Part shown: in pieces, positions 1-7,795 of the stretch
Numbering within the stretch: the first letter of the stretch is position 1
Layout: each line of letters begins with the position of its first letter
DNA from: Prevotellaceae bacterium UBA711
Lineage (GTDB): Bacteria > Bacteroidota > Bacteroidia > Bacteroidales > Bacteroidaceae
DNA length: 13,338 nt
Reading direction: 5' to 3'
NCBI GenBank assembly: GCA_002297545.1
Contig: DBLZ01000017.1
Location: 1-13,338 of the forward strand
Position numbers and translations under genes: made by a program
Notes under the pieces: generated by a model
Database searches by the model: none
Told to the model about the DNA's origin: nothing
What the model saw: only the letters and a program-made list of their open reading frames with translations

Positions 1-245
1 GACCTTGCAGTAGCCCAATTGGATGCCACCTTGTCGCGGAATACAGATCTCAATGCAACGACGACCATGCTGTCAGGGTGTCCGTCAGGCATGTCCGACC
101 AATCATATTCGACTGTCAACTGGCCTTTGTGCGGATGCTCGTCCATGCACAAGTCCAAATTGGCCGACGTACAAGCCTGCAGGCAGAATAAGACCACAGA
201 CCACAGCATTGACGCAACTATATGTCCTATGTTATTTCTTGTCAT
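1..245 (-). CDS. Fimbria-associated lipoprotein, DUF5119/FimB-Mfa2-like (5' part only)
   Basis: The open frame starts at an ATG (243-245) and runs off the left edge after 81 codons, so only the N-terminus is visible. It opens with a type II signal peptide: a hydrophobic stretch (about residues 8-24) ends in the lipobox LQAC, making Cys25 the lipidated residue. The mature part contains HPHKGQLTVEYDWSDMP followed by a short beta-like stretch (VVVALR). A His-rich lead into V-x-Y-D-W is what I know from DUF5119 proteins and related FimB/Mfa2-type anchor or tip proteins of Bacteroidales fimbriae. It lies 31 nt downstream of the DUF3575-type gene on the same strand, so it is probably the fifth gene of that operon. 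The role, an outer-membrane lipoprotein capping or anchoring a fimbria, is inferred from the family and context. The lipoprotein call is firm; the family call is moderate because most of the protein is missing. Confidence 0.72.
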   Translation of the reverse strand, partial: MTRNNIGHIVASMLWSVVLFCLQACTSANLDLCMDEHPHKGQLTVEYDWSDMPDGHPDSMVVVALRSVFRDKVASNWATAR

Positions 246-276
246 AGCTTATCTTTATCAATTATAAACATCCGTC

Positions 277-2256
277 TTATGCGATACTGTCCCATTTACG
301 CCAAAGCACACACGCAATGGCATCCGTATCACTCTTCTCTCCTTCAGTATTGGACTCGTCACTGTCCTTTCCTTCGTCCTCTTCCTCGGGAGCATCCGTA
401 TCGCCTTCCTCAGTATTCTCCGGGACATCCGTTTGAGGAACGATGACCGGAATAGAATCCTCTGTCTCAGTCGGAATGGTGTCCACGGGCAAAGAAGGAG
501 CAAAAACCTCGGGCAAGGCCACAATAGTATCAACTGGTGACACCTGAACAGAATCGACTTGCAAAAGAGAATCCTTCTGTATCGTGTCCTTGCTCACCTT
601 ATGCTTTCTTGCCATACGGACAGAGTCCTTACGTAACGTTTTCAGACTGTCCTCCAATTCTCTGGCTGCAATCCTGGCCTGTCGGGCCGAATCCCTGCTT
701 GCAGTTTCCAAACTGTCTGCCAATTCCTTGGCTGCTATCTTTGCCTGTTTTGCAGACTCCTTGGCATCCTTCTTGGCCTGCTCGGCCTTGGCTTTGGCCT
801 CGCGCTCGGCTGCCTCCTTCTTATCCTTCAAATACTTATCACGTTCAGTCTGAGACTTCAAGCCCTTGAATATCTTAAGGTAAAGCATCATATCTTTACC
901 TTCGAAGACTGTATCCGGATCTATTCTCATAGCGGCCTCCAGACGACGCTTGTTGAAAGCGTCATAAACAGAAGTACTATCAGCCATAAAGTTAACTCTC
1001 TCGCCAAGCAAGGTAAGAATTTCTTCCCGTCGACCCTGTATCTGGTAGTTTTTGGCTTCAGCATCATTTATTCGTTGCTTATAGCGCTCCACGGACTTTT
1101 CCTGATAGTCATCTATCAATGACCTATCCACCTTGCTCTTGATGCCTCTGAAACGCCATACCAGACTTACATGGATATCCTGTACTATAGGATAAGGCAC
1201 CACCTTCCATGAGGGATGGCTGCGTGCCGGATCATAGACATAATGTTGCGTCTGGGCCTCGTAGGTATACGCATCATACTTCACGGCCTTCCAACCCACG
1301 GCCAAGCCAAGGTCAAGGTCAAGGCTGCCCTCGCGAGGGAACTTCTGAGGCAGAAGCGGCAAAGTATAACCTCCTACTACACCTGCTCCTATACCCTGTC
1401 CCTGCTTACCCTTGCCCGTAAGCGAGATGCTCCAATTGTCCACTCCGGCCCACAGACCCAAGTAATATGCACGCCAATTTCGTGCATTCTCCAAGGTACG
1501 GCCGGAAGTTACATTGCGGCGGAACTTGTGATAAGTATTATAATACCACTTACGGAAGCGGCTTTCCCTTATACCAAGAGAGTCCTCGGCAAAGTCCAGA
1601 GAATCCTTCTGCGCCTGAGTCATCTTATCCGTAACACGTAGGGATTCCATCCTCACACCTTTGGCCTTGGCTACCCTACCGAGGGTATCCACGTAATAGG
1701 AACGGCCGGCGAACGTATCGACATTGAAATACGGAGAGGACTTATCTGTATATAGCTTCTCGAAGTCGTCATAGTAGTTGTTAGCCTTGCCATACTTACC
1801 TGTACGCCAATACTTTCTACCTTCCACACGTATGGCATTCACATTGTACACCAACTTGCCGTGCTTGCTGCTACCGTTGAACTTGCCGAAGAGCGAGATA
1901 CTATAGTTGTTGCGCGGTGTACCTTTCAAGTCAAACTCTATGCCAATGTTGGGGACCAAAGTCGCCCAATCCACAGCGTTGGTATGGAAACTGAACCTCT
2001 TTATGAATTTGTCCCGTCTATGCTTCTCCATAAAGGCCATAGTAGCGGTATCCTTCTGCTGGACATACTTAAAGAACACAGCCTTTGCCTCAGCAGGTAT
2101 TGTGTCCAGACTATTCTTAGCAGTGCCCTCAGTCTGAGCCTCCTGTGCAGAAGCCACACCGACAGGCATCAGCAATGCAACAAGGAGCAAGGACAGAAAC
2201 GCGGAAGGTCTTCTGCCACAACTCCAATGCTTGATTATCGTAATTATACTTGCCAT
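277..2256 (-). CDS. DUF3575-type fimbria-locus protein with C-terminal coiled coil and acidic tail
   Basis: This is a 659-aa exported protein. Residues 1-37 form a signal peptide with a long basic n-region and a hydrophobic core, cleaved near ASA|QEA. Residues about 85-370 are beta-rich (FSFHTNAVDWATLVPNIGIEFDL, later YYLGLWAGVDNWSISL and VSLVWRFRGIKSK) and match the DUF3575 pattern as I know it, probably an outer-membrane-associated beta structure. Within this, residues about 140-250 are a charged, Tyr-rich stretch that looks like an insertion. Residues about 385-560 are helical and rich in K, A, E and R. They include a 22-residue tandem repeat (501-522 and 523-544, core SA[KR]QA[KR]IAA[KR]EL) with a partial third copy from 545. 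Residues 560-645 are Pro/Asp/Glu-rich, with an acidic run at 616-645. The start follows the TPR-like gene by 22 nt. DUF3575 genes typically neighbour DUF3868 and fimbrillin genes. A role in anchoring or assembling fimbriae is inferred. Signal peptide and coiled coil are clear; the biochemical function is unknown. Confidence 0.85.
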   Translation of the reverse strand: MASIITIIKHWSCGRRPSAFLSLLLVALLMPVGVASAQEAQTEGTAKNSLDTIPAEAKAVFFKYVQQKDTATMAFMEKHRRDKFIKRFSFHTNAVDWATLVPNIGIEFDLKGTPRNNYSISLFGKFNGSSKHGKLVYNVNAIRVEGRKYWRTGKYGKANNYYDDFEKLYTDKSSPYFNVDTFAGRSYYVDTLGRVAKAKGVRMESLRVTDKMTQAQKDSLDFAEDSLGIRESRFRKWYYNTYHKFRRNVTSGRTLENARNWRAYYLGLWAGVDNWSISLTGKGKQGQGIGAGVVGGYTLPLLPQKFPREGSLDLDLGLAVGWKAVKYDAYTYEAQTQHYVYDPARSHPSWKVVPYPIVQDIHVSLVWRFRGIKSKVDRSLIDDYQEKSVERYKQRINDAEAKNYQIQGRREEILTLLGERVNFMADSTSVYDAFNKRRLEAAMRIDPDTVFEGKDMMLYLKIFKGLKSQTERDKYLKDKKEAAEREAKAKAEQAKKDAKESAKQAKIAAKELADSLETASRDSARQARIAARELEDSLKTLRKDSVRMARKHKVSKDTIQKDSLLQVDSVQVSPVDTIVALPEVFAPSLPVDTIPTETEDSIPVIVPQTDVPENTEEGDTDAPEEEDEGKDSDESNTEGEKSDTDAIACVLWRKWDSIA

Positions 2257-2278
2257 TTGATATACTTATATCATACAT

Positions 2279-3934
2279 TTACTTCTGCAGCCAGAATTCC
2301 TCTTCTTTCTTCTTTCTTCTTATATACTCTTCGTATTCTGCCTGCTGCTTAGCTCTCTGCTTAGCATTGCGATTAATCTCCATAAGTTGAGCGCGTGTGG
2401 CATTGATGTTGTTAATCAAACTCCTTGCGTTCTCATTATAGTCCTTAGGAGATGCCGCCATGGCCATGTTCACGTATGAGATAGCCTCATCACACTCGTT
2501 GATGCTGCGTGTTATAGGACACATACGGTAATAAGCCCATCCTAATTGATAAGCCGCATGAGCCGGGTACTTCCTTATGGCTATGGCCGTGCTGGTTGCG
2601 AGCGCGTCTTGGTATTTAAGAACCAACTTCAGATTAGCAATAGCCAGCAAGATGTTATTTGTCCACTCTACAGTTTCCGGAGAGTTCCTATCATAGGTCT
2701 CGCCATTCTCGTCCTTGGGGCGAGGAATATTAGTTTCGTAACCTATCAGATATGCGATGATACCTCGCTGTACATCGTTCGTGGCCATATCATATGCCTC
2801 CAGGAAATACTTAATCATTTCGTTCCTCATCTTGTATTCCTTGCTGGCAAATGCACATCCGATACAGTTGAGGTATGTAGGCCTAATGAGATAAGAAGCC
2901 TCGCAATAGGAGAAATAAGTCTCTGTCTGCGAACAGCCATTCTCGTTCATTATCTCTATGGCCTTGTTTAGATAGGCGGAGTCACGTCTGTTCTCGTTCA
3001 GTTTAGCATCATAATATGCAGAGAGACGTTCCGGAGTTGCAGCACCACTGGCGGCGAACGATGCCTTGATACCATCATCATCCTGTCCAGCCTCCTTTTT
3101 GGCGTTAGTCCAGTAGTTGTATCCTCTATACATAGCATACTGAGGATCACTCTCATTGTCCTTTATGGTATCCGGAATATCATAATACGGTATCAACAGT
3201 TTATCGCATACCTGTACTATCTCCAGATAATCAGCGAGGAACTGCTCGTAATACTTCTCTTCATCAACCTTATACAAGTCTTCACAGACCTTGTAATACT
3301 CACCCACATAAAAGCCTTCAAGCTCTGTGTTATTCTGTTGATTAGAAGAATCCTTCGCAGCAAGGAACTCCTTGAATGCCTCACGATACAATTTATAAGC
3401 CTTTTCCTTGTCATACAAATGGGCAGGATAGTACTTAGGATCATGAGCAAACTTATAGTTATAGTGAGCACGCTTGATTTTGGCCAAAGGCATAGTAAGC
3501 GGATTACCCTTGGTTTGAGGGTTCCAATCTCTTACCACATTGATGCTATCCAAATGGTCCACGAACATTTGTCCGCATGCAACAACATCCTCAACCAACA
3601 TCACCTTGAAAGCAGGATCGGCAATACTATCCAACATACGCTGGTACAAGCTCGTAGGATTCTCATAGTAATAGCCACTATAAGGATAATAGTTAAGATA
3701 TGGCGCCAAGTCTGCCAGTCTCCTGAATTTGATATAGAATTCCTCCGTAATGGGCATGGACTCATTCCCCTGTTTTATCGGAGAGTCCTTATCTTGAAAC
3801 ACCAACTTATACAACTCTATAGCCTTCTGAGGGTCTTTTGCGCCATAACGAGTAGAATCGGTAGGCAAAAGCTGTGCATGACACAACATACCCATCAGCA
3901 AAGCCATCAGCAATATGTGAATCCTTTTCATCAT
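2279..3934 (-). CDS. Exported TPR-like helical-repeat protein
   Basis: This is a 551-aa protein with a type I signal peptide (MMKRIHILLMALLMGMLCHA|Q). The mature part is almost entirely alpha-helical, with many Tyr, Ala and Leu residues spaced as in tetratricopeptide-like repeats. The clearest unit is near residues 460-496 (AYQLGWAYYRM ... AISYVNMAMAASP). The last 45 or so residues are a charged, probably coiled helix (RAKQQAEYEEYIRRKKKEEEF). It could be a periplasmic scaffold that holds other envelope proteins of this operon. That is inferred from the TPR-like fold and the position between the FISUMP-type and DUF3575-type genes; I do not recognise a named family. Two adjacent ATG codons (3934, 3931) could both start the protein, and neither has a strong Shine-Dalgarno sequence. 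The 55-nt gap upstream is the largest in the operon and holds a weak promoter-like box and a 10-bp tandem repeat. Confidence 0.8.
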   Translation of the reverse strand: MMKRIHILLMALLMGMLCHAQLLPTDSTRYGAKDPQKAIELYKLVFQDKDSPIKQGNESMPITEEFYIKFRRLADLAPYLNYYPYSGYYYENPTSLYQRMLDSIADPAFKVMLVEDVVACGQMFVDHLDSINVVRDWNPQTKGNPLTMPLAKIKRAHYNYKFAHDPKYYPAHLYDKEKAYKLYREAFKEFLAAKDSSNQQNNTELEGFYVGEYYKVCEDLYKVDEEKYYEQFLADYLEIVQVCDKLLIPYYDIPDTIKDNESDPQYAMYRGYNYWTNAKKEAGQDDDGIKASFAASGAATPERLSAYYDAKLNENRRDSAYLNKAIEIMNENGCSQTETYFSYCEASYLIRPTYLNCIGCAFASKEYKMRNEMIKYFLEAYDMATNDVQRGIIAYLIGYETNIPRPKDENGETYDRNSPETVEWTNNILLAIANLKLVLKYQDALATSTAIAIRKYPAHAAYQLGWAYYRMCPITRSINECDEAISYVNMAMAASPKDYNENARSLINNINATRAQLMEINRNAKQRAKQQAEYEEYIRRKKKEEEFWLQK

Positions 3935-3967
3935 GTGTGTATGTACTAATATGTCTGATTATACAAA

Positions 3968-3987
3968 TTTACTCCACTTTACTCCAC
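3968..3987. repeat. Perfect 10-bp tandem duplication
   Basis: TTTACTCCAC occurs twice in direct succession, just past the stop codon of the FISUMP-type gene and before the TPR-like gene. It overlaps a promoter-like box (TAAATTTG on the minus strand, 3964-3971) that lacks a -33 partner. Confidence 0.7.
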
Positions 3988-3989
3988 GG

Positions 3990-4760
3990 TTATCGGCTCC
4001 GCACGGCACGGATGACACAGCCGTTTCCTCGATTGAAGAACCCGACCCTAGGAAAATTCTTTCCGGAATACATAAAACATTTCGCAGTCCACACCCTTTC
4101 TCGAACCAAGCTGTCCGTCTTGGCCACCGACAACGAATCCGGCTCAATCAATGTTGAAGTCCAATAGTAACATTGCGTTCCGGGAAAGAACCTGCGTGTA
4201 CCAAAATCCTTGTATCCGGCCATTGGCAGGAAGAGGCTATCACGCTTTACGGTGGAATTCTTCCGCATTTGCTCAGAAACTTCCATAGGACGGCGTCTCG
4301 TCACCCAAAAGCCGCGAGTACCATTCAACACGCCATGAGTTATGACGCATTTGGCAGTATCCAGCAATTCGTTCATCTCATCATCTGTCGGCATTCTCCA
4401 GCCCTTACCCATTCGCTTTGTAGCGGCATCATCTACAGGCTGCAACCTCAATATATCATCCACGACAGACGGTGTCGAAACCGGCGCATAGTTGTACTTA
4501 TGGAAAATGAGGTTTTCAAGATGTTTATAAGTCGAACGCGCGCCATTGCTGCCATAGTATCTTTTGGGAGACACTTCGCCCCACGCAAAATAATCGCCGT
4601 AGTCATCCGGACTCTCGGCGCCGACATTCATATTGGCCCATATGACACTCAGGCCAAGATCCACGGCTTCCACACGCTGGGCACAGAGTACACCTGACAC
4701 CATGCACAACAAGGCTACTGACAACGCCCTTGACACCTTATATATATATATAGCAACCAT
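3990..4760 (-). CDS. Secreted FISUMP-type (Fibrobacter major paralogous domain-like) protein
   Basis: This is a 256-aa protein with a signal peptide ending near VLCA|QR (residue 27). The mature part has VDLGLSVIWANMNVGAESPDDYGDYFAWGE, then GWRMPTDDEMNELL, YYWTST and a final GNGCVIRAVR. This is the signature set of the Fibrobacter-succinogenes-major-paralogous-type domain common in Bacteroidales surface proteins, where it is usually the terminal domain of larger Ig-like or BACON-containing lipoproteins. Here it stands alone, which is unusual. I chose the ATG at 4760. It lies one base after the stop of the upstream gene (TAGTATG), which favours translational coupling, with GGTGAG just before it as a possible ribosome-binding site. 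A GTG at 4769 is in frame and would add three residues. Codons 4-8 lie in a (TA)7 tract. Function is unknown; a surface or periplasmic partner of the fimbria-like proteins is inferred from the operon. Confidence 0.82.
   Translation of the reverse strand: MVAIYIYKVSRALSVALLCMVSGVLCAQRVEAVDLGLSVIWANMNVGAESPDDYGDYFAWGEVSPKRYYGSNGARSTYKHLENLIFHKYNYAPVSTPSVVDDILRLQPVDDAATKRMGKGWRMPTDDEMNELLDTAKCVITHGVLNGTRGFWVTRRRPMEVSEQMRKNSTVKRDSLFLPMAGYKDFGTRRFFPGTQCYYWTSTLIEPDSLSVAKTDSLVRERVWTAKCFMYSGKNFPRVGFFNRGNGCVIRAVRSR
4739..4752. repeat. (TA)7 dinucleotide tract at the start of the FISUMP-type gene
   Basis: Seven uninterrupted TA units lie 8-21 nt inside the coding region, counted from the ATG at 4760, and encode the Ile-Tyr-Ile-Tyr stretch before the signal-peptide core. 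A change of one unit would shift the frame. Confidence 0.8.
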
Positions 4761-4761
4761 A

Positions 4762-7383
4762 CTACTCACCGTTATTTACTGTTTCAATAGCTTTTGACTT
4801 TGCCCTCATTTGTGCCACCAGCAAGTCGTATTCCTTCGCTACCTTTGCGATAGGTACACCTGCCTGCAAACGCGTCCAAAAATACATTAGCATCTGACGG
4901 TATGCACTATTGAAATAACCATCGTTCTCCAAGTACTTCACATTACTCTTGTCCAGACGAAAGGCATTCAGCATCGGGGCTGCCCATGTCACCATGTTAA
5001 TTTCACGTGGAGACTTGCCTTTCAACTCCTCCTCATCAATGCTATATATAGCACCGCTTGAATACCCCTCAACATTCGGTGCCTTCTGACGACTATTCAA
5101 CAAGTTAAAATGGCATACTGCCTTCAGGTATTCAACTCTGGCATCATCCTTAGGGACATCCGATCCGTAAAGAACTGTCAATGCCTCTCTGAACTCACCC
5201 ATAGCCGCATGCAAGACAGCCTTGTTCATAGGAGATGTCCCCATAACGTATTTCCGAACCTCTTCTCCTTCCGGTCCGGCCTTCTTGTAATAGCCACCCA
5301 AACACTTAACAAACATCACCAGGCCATGCAATTGAGGGAACCTCTTGGAATCGTCCAAATGGTACTTAGCCACTATTTCTGCTGCCTTCAAGAACTCCTC
5401 AGACTGGCAATACATTAAAACCTGATTACTTACGAAAGGCAACGAATTCACTATCGGTCTATTGCCGGCCTTGCCATCATCCAAATATGGTTTTGTGATG
5501 TTCACATCCGACATACCTTTTTTCAATGTTGCCGCAGCATAGTAATATCCGGCCAATGGATAAGGAACGGGGACATCCCTTGTTATCTTCAGAACCAAAG
5601 AGTCCTTCACCTCCGGATTACGAAACATTTTGTCTACCACACGCTCTTTGGGAAATCTCTCATAAGCCCGTTTGGCAACATCGTACAGTTCATTCCATCT
5701 TTCCTTATCTGCCAAATAGCACAATATCGTATAATACTGATAATCTATCATACCATTGCCATTACGGAATTCCGAATCCGTCTCATACTTGGCAATAATT
5801 TCATCCTTGGTGAGAACTTTCGTCACAATGATAGTAGCCTGCACATCAACCGTGCGCACATGCTCCAAGATATTACTCTTCAAATAAGCATACAATCCGC
5901 CGCCTGCAGATGATATGGCACCAGACTGAGCATCTAGGTCTTTTTTATCCTTGATTATTTCCTTTATCTGATCCGCATATCTATGAGCCACAGAATCGTC
6001 CATGTCTTTCATCATATTCGCGATACTATCCCACGTAACGATATTATCGTATTCATCAAACAGCATCTCTATCTCAACATCACGGGGGCATCTTGCTGCC
6101 AGCAACTCCTTGATTGCCTTTGCACGGTTATGTGACAACGGTTTGTTCGTTTTTACAGAACCTTCCGGAGACGAATATGCTCTGATTTTGATACCGGAAA
6201 TAAAGGCTTCGCCACCTCCATTACTATATCCGGAAATCCAATTCAACATACTATCGCGCTGCGCCACAGTAACACTATCCGTTAACTTCAACTGAGAGCT
6301 ACCAACAACAAAGTCCAAATTAAATTTGGCATTTGCATTCACAGACTCCATTTTGCCTTTTTTTACATACAAGCTTCTATCTATGGGAACCAATTCACGC
6401 ACGCTGGACCAATCCAGGAAGCGCAACGGCTCCGTTTCCTTGCCATCATTTATAAGAGACGAATCACGATGATACACCCCGTTATAGTCCTCGAACCAGC
6501 GATATGCAGAGACATGATACTTTGTTCCTTTCGGTACGTATACATTTTCCAGGCGATACAGGAATCGCTCACCATTATGGTCTTGCATCTTCATGGAGTG
6601 ATCAAAACGATATGCTTCCAGCTTATCACGAGAAGGAACAAAACTCATTCTGCGCTCCATACTTTGAGTATACTTTTCACCTTGAACAACCGCAGGCAGC
6701 AAATGAGTTACAGAATCGCTCTCTTCAAATACCAAATGCGGGAAAAAGGCAAATCGCGCATCACTGCGTGCTTGCTCTCCATCTATATCTACCTCATGTA
6801 TGACATTGATATGATTGATATCCACACGGTCAAGTACCGTGGTAGCCATTTCCATAGGCAGTACGGCTGCTTTTTCAAGATCTTTAAGTTGTGTTGTACC
6901 TCTCAACGCACCCGTTTCATCCAGACCTCTTTTTTCCTTGGAATCGCTCGTTATAATCATTTCCGCCTGTAACACCAAGTCTATGTCGTTGTCCATCACA
7001 CTTGCGATGTAATCCTTCACCCTGTATATTTGCAACTTTGTATAGTCAGCAGCGTCGCTGGAGGCGTCGTAACCATCCAAAACAATAGCACCATTAGGCA
7101 TACAACGGATTATACACAAACCACTCTCATCAGTCTTCCCTTCTTCTACAAGACCGATCTTGCTTTTATCTATACTAACATCATCGAAGCCGTATTCACT
7201 ATTGCCGGCTATCGCACTGACAGCCCTTGCCTGCTCCTCATTGACAAAAGAGTACACAATAACTCCACGCAAAGGTTCTCCATTGGAGTTCTTTACAGTT
7301 ACATTATACTGTCTTCCGACTTGCGCATACATTTCTATAAGTCCACACAGCACAGACAGCGTCAAAAACAATAACCGCTTCAT
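4762..7383 (-). CDS. OmpA-like / DUF3868-type exported protein, first gene of the fimbria-like operon
   Basis: This is an 873-aa protein with a signal peptide MKRLLFLTLSVLCGLIEMYA|Q. Residues 21-105 look like a carboxypeptidase-regulatory-type Ig fold (YNVTVKNSNGEPLRGVIVYSF). Residues 105-345 are beta-rich. Residues about 353-520 form an OmpA-C-like module: FNLDFVVGSSQL, then IKIRAYSSPEGS (398-409) and NKPLSHNRAKAIKELL (413-428), followed by a break and a last strand VDVQATIIV. The rest (530-873) is helical and TPR-like. The S-PEG variant replaces the Asp of the classical GHTD-x-x-G peptidoglycan-binding motif, while the Arg of LSxxRA is kept. This architecture matches DUF3868 proteins that sit next to DUF3575 genes in Bacteroidales fimbria loci. 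The protein may link the appendage machinery to the outer membrane or cell wall (inference). The start has a good AAAAAGGA ribosome-binding site, and its stop almost abuts the next start. Confidence 0.85.
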   Translation of the reverse strand: MKRLLFLTLSVLCGLIEMYAQVGRQYNVTVKNSNGEPLRGVIVYSFVNEEQARAVSAIAGNSEYGFDDVSIDKSKIGLVEEGKTDESGLCIIRCMPNGAIVLDGYDASSDAADYTKLQIYRVKDYIASVMDNDIDLVLQAEMIITSDSKEKRGLDETGALRGTTQLKDLEKAAVLPMEMATTVLDRVDINHINVIHEVDIDGEQARSDARFAFFPHLVFEESDSVTHLLPAVVQGEKYTQSMERRMSFVPSRDKLEAYRFDHSMKMQDHNGERFLYRLENVYVPKGTKYHVSAYRWFEDYNGVYHRDSSLINDGKETEPLRFLDWSSVRELVPIDRSLYVKKGKMESVNANAKFNLDFVVGSSQLKLTDSVTVAQRDSMLNWISGYSNGGGEAFISGIKIRAYSSPEGSVKTNKPLSHNRAKAIKELLAARCPRDVEIEMLFDEYDNIVTWDSIANMMKDMDDSVAHRYADQIKEIIKDKKDLDAQSGAISSAGGGLYAYLKSNILEHVRTVDVQATIIVTKVLTKDEIIAKYETDSEFRNGNGMIDYQYYTILCYLADKERWNELYDVAKRAYERFPKERVVDKMFRNPEVKDSLVLKITRDVPVPYPLAGYYYAAATLKKGMSDVNITKPYLDDGKAGNRPIVNSLPFVSNQVLMYCQSEEFLKAAEIVAKYHLDDSKRFPQLHGLVMFVKCLGGYYKKAGPEGEEVRKYVMGTSPMNKAVLHAAMGEFREALTVLYGSDVPKDDARVEYLKAVCHFNLLNSRQKAPNVEGYSSGAIYSIDEEELKGKSPREINMVTWAAPMLNAFRLDKSNVKYLENDGYFNSAYRQMLMYFWTRLQAGVPIAKVAKEYDLLVAQMRAKSKAIETVNNGE

Positions 7384-7497
7384 TCCTTTTTACCTCATTA
7401 TAATACCCTCATTTGCAGGCAATACCAAACCTCATGCACACACAGCCTTACGAGCCGGGACATACAAACTCTTCGAGGGGATAAAGTTTTGCGAGTG

Positions 7498-7529
7498 CAA
7501 AGGTACGTAAAAGAATTCTAAATAACGAA
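7498..7529 (-). promoter_or_regulatory. Promoter of the fimbria-like operon
   Basis: On the minus strand, TACCTTTG (7498-7505) is a perfect TAnnTTTG -7 element. TTCG (7526-7529), 20 nt upstream, is a near match to the -33 TTTG of Bacteroidetes housekeeping promoters. Transcription would start near 7490, giving a 5' leader of about 105 nt before the ATG at 7383. An AT-rich stretch lies just upstream. Confidence 0.6.
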
Positions 7530-7599
7530 TAACTCCTAAAAAAATGTGACAAGAATACTTCTCAACGTATGCAATTTGCAATTACCCTACGAAATGAGT

Positions 7600-7660
7600 G
7601 TAGCATGTTGGCAGGCAGCCCTGACACAGGATGCTACTCGCGGGGCAGCAGACGGCCCCG
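7600..7660. repeat. Two adjacent stem-loops
   Basis: The first is a 7-bp perfect stem with a 24-nt loop (arms 7600-7606 and 7631-7637). The second is a 6-bp all-GC stem with an 8-nt loop (arms 7641-7646 and 7655-7660). Neither is followed by a T-tract on either strand, so they do not look like standard terminators. They lie upstream of both promoters and could be a regulator site, part of a small RNA or a degenerate dispersed repeat. Confidence 0.4.
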
Positions 7661-7751
7661 TATAGTCGGGTGAGATGTGGATTTACAATCGTTTATCTGC
7701 ACATTTGATACATAACAAGGGCGGATACGGTGTTATTTCGTTATTTTATGT

Positions 7752-7759
7752 TACCTTTG
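7752..7759 (+). promoter_or_regulatory. -7 promoter element of the DUF4369-thioredoxin gene
   Basis: TACCTTTG is a perfect TAnnTTTG match, the same octamer as in the divergent promoter. I see no clear -33 TTTG at 19-21 nt upstream. A start near 7766 would leave a leader of about 30 nt before the ATG at 7796. Confidence 0.5.
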
Positions 7760-7795
7760 CAGGGACATAATAACGTAACAATAACACTTATCAAC

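Larger units (their letters stand above)
7384..7795. other. Divergent intergenic region with two promoters and two stem-loops
   Basis: These 412 nt separate the minus-strand operon from the plus-strand thioredoxin-like gene. They hold a promoter for each direction (7498-7529 and 7752-7759), an 11-nt palindrome TGCAATTTGCA (7570-7580), and two adjacent inverted repeats: GTAGCAT/ATGCTAC (7600-7606 and 7631-7637) and CGGGGC/GCCCCG (7641-7646 and 7655-7660). I find no convincing coding region. In-frame extensions of the flanking genes into this stretch would run through the promoter boxes. Confidence 0.7.

Noticed and set aside
1861..2352. 163-codon plus-strand open frame
   Set aside because: It lies antisense to the well-supported DUF3575-type gene and extends over the operon junction; no homology is recognised.
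3964..3971. TAAATTTG as a separate promoter for the TPR-like gene
   Set aside because: The -7 box is a perfect match but no -33 element is present at 19-21 nt, and the gene sits in a tight operon. It is mentioned only with the tandem repeat.
4761..4769. GTG start for the FISUMP-type protein
   Set aside because: It overlaps the upstream stop and adds only three residues. The ATG immediately after the stop is a better coupled start, although GTG use cannot be excluded.
7730..7795. Upstream GTG start giving a 378-residue thioredoxin-like protein
   Set aside because: It would place the -7 promoter box inside the gene and put 22 residues in front of a clear lipoprotein signal peptide.
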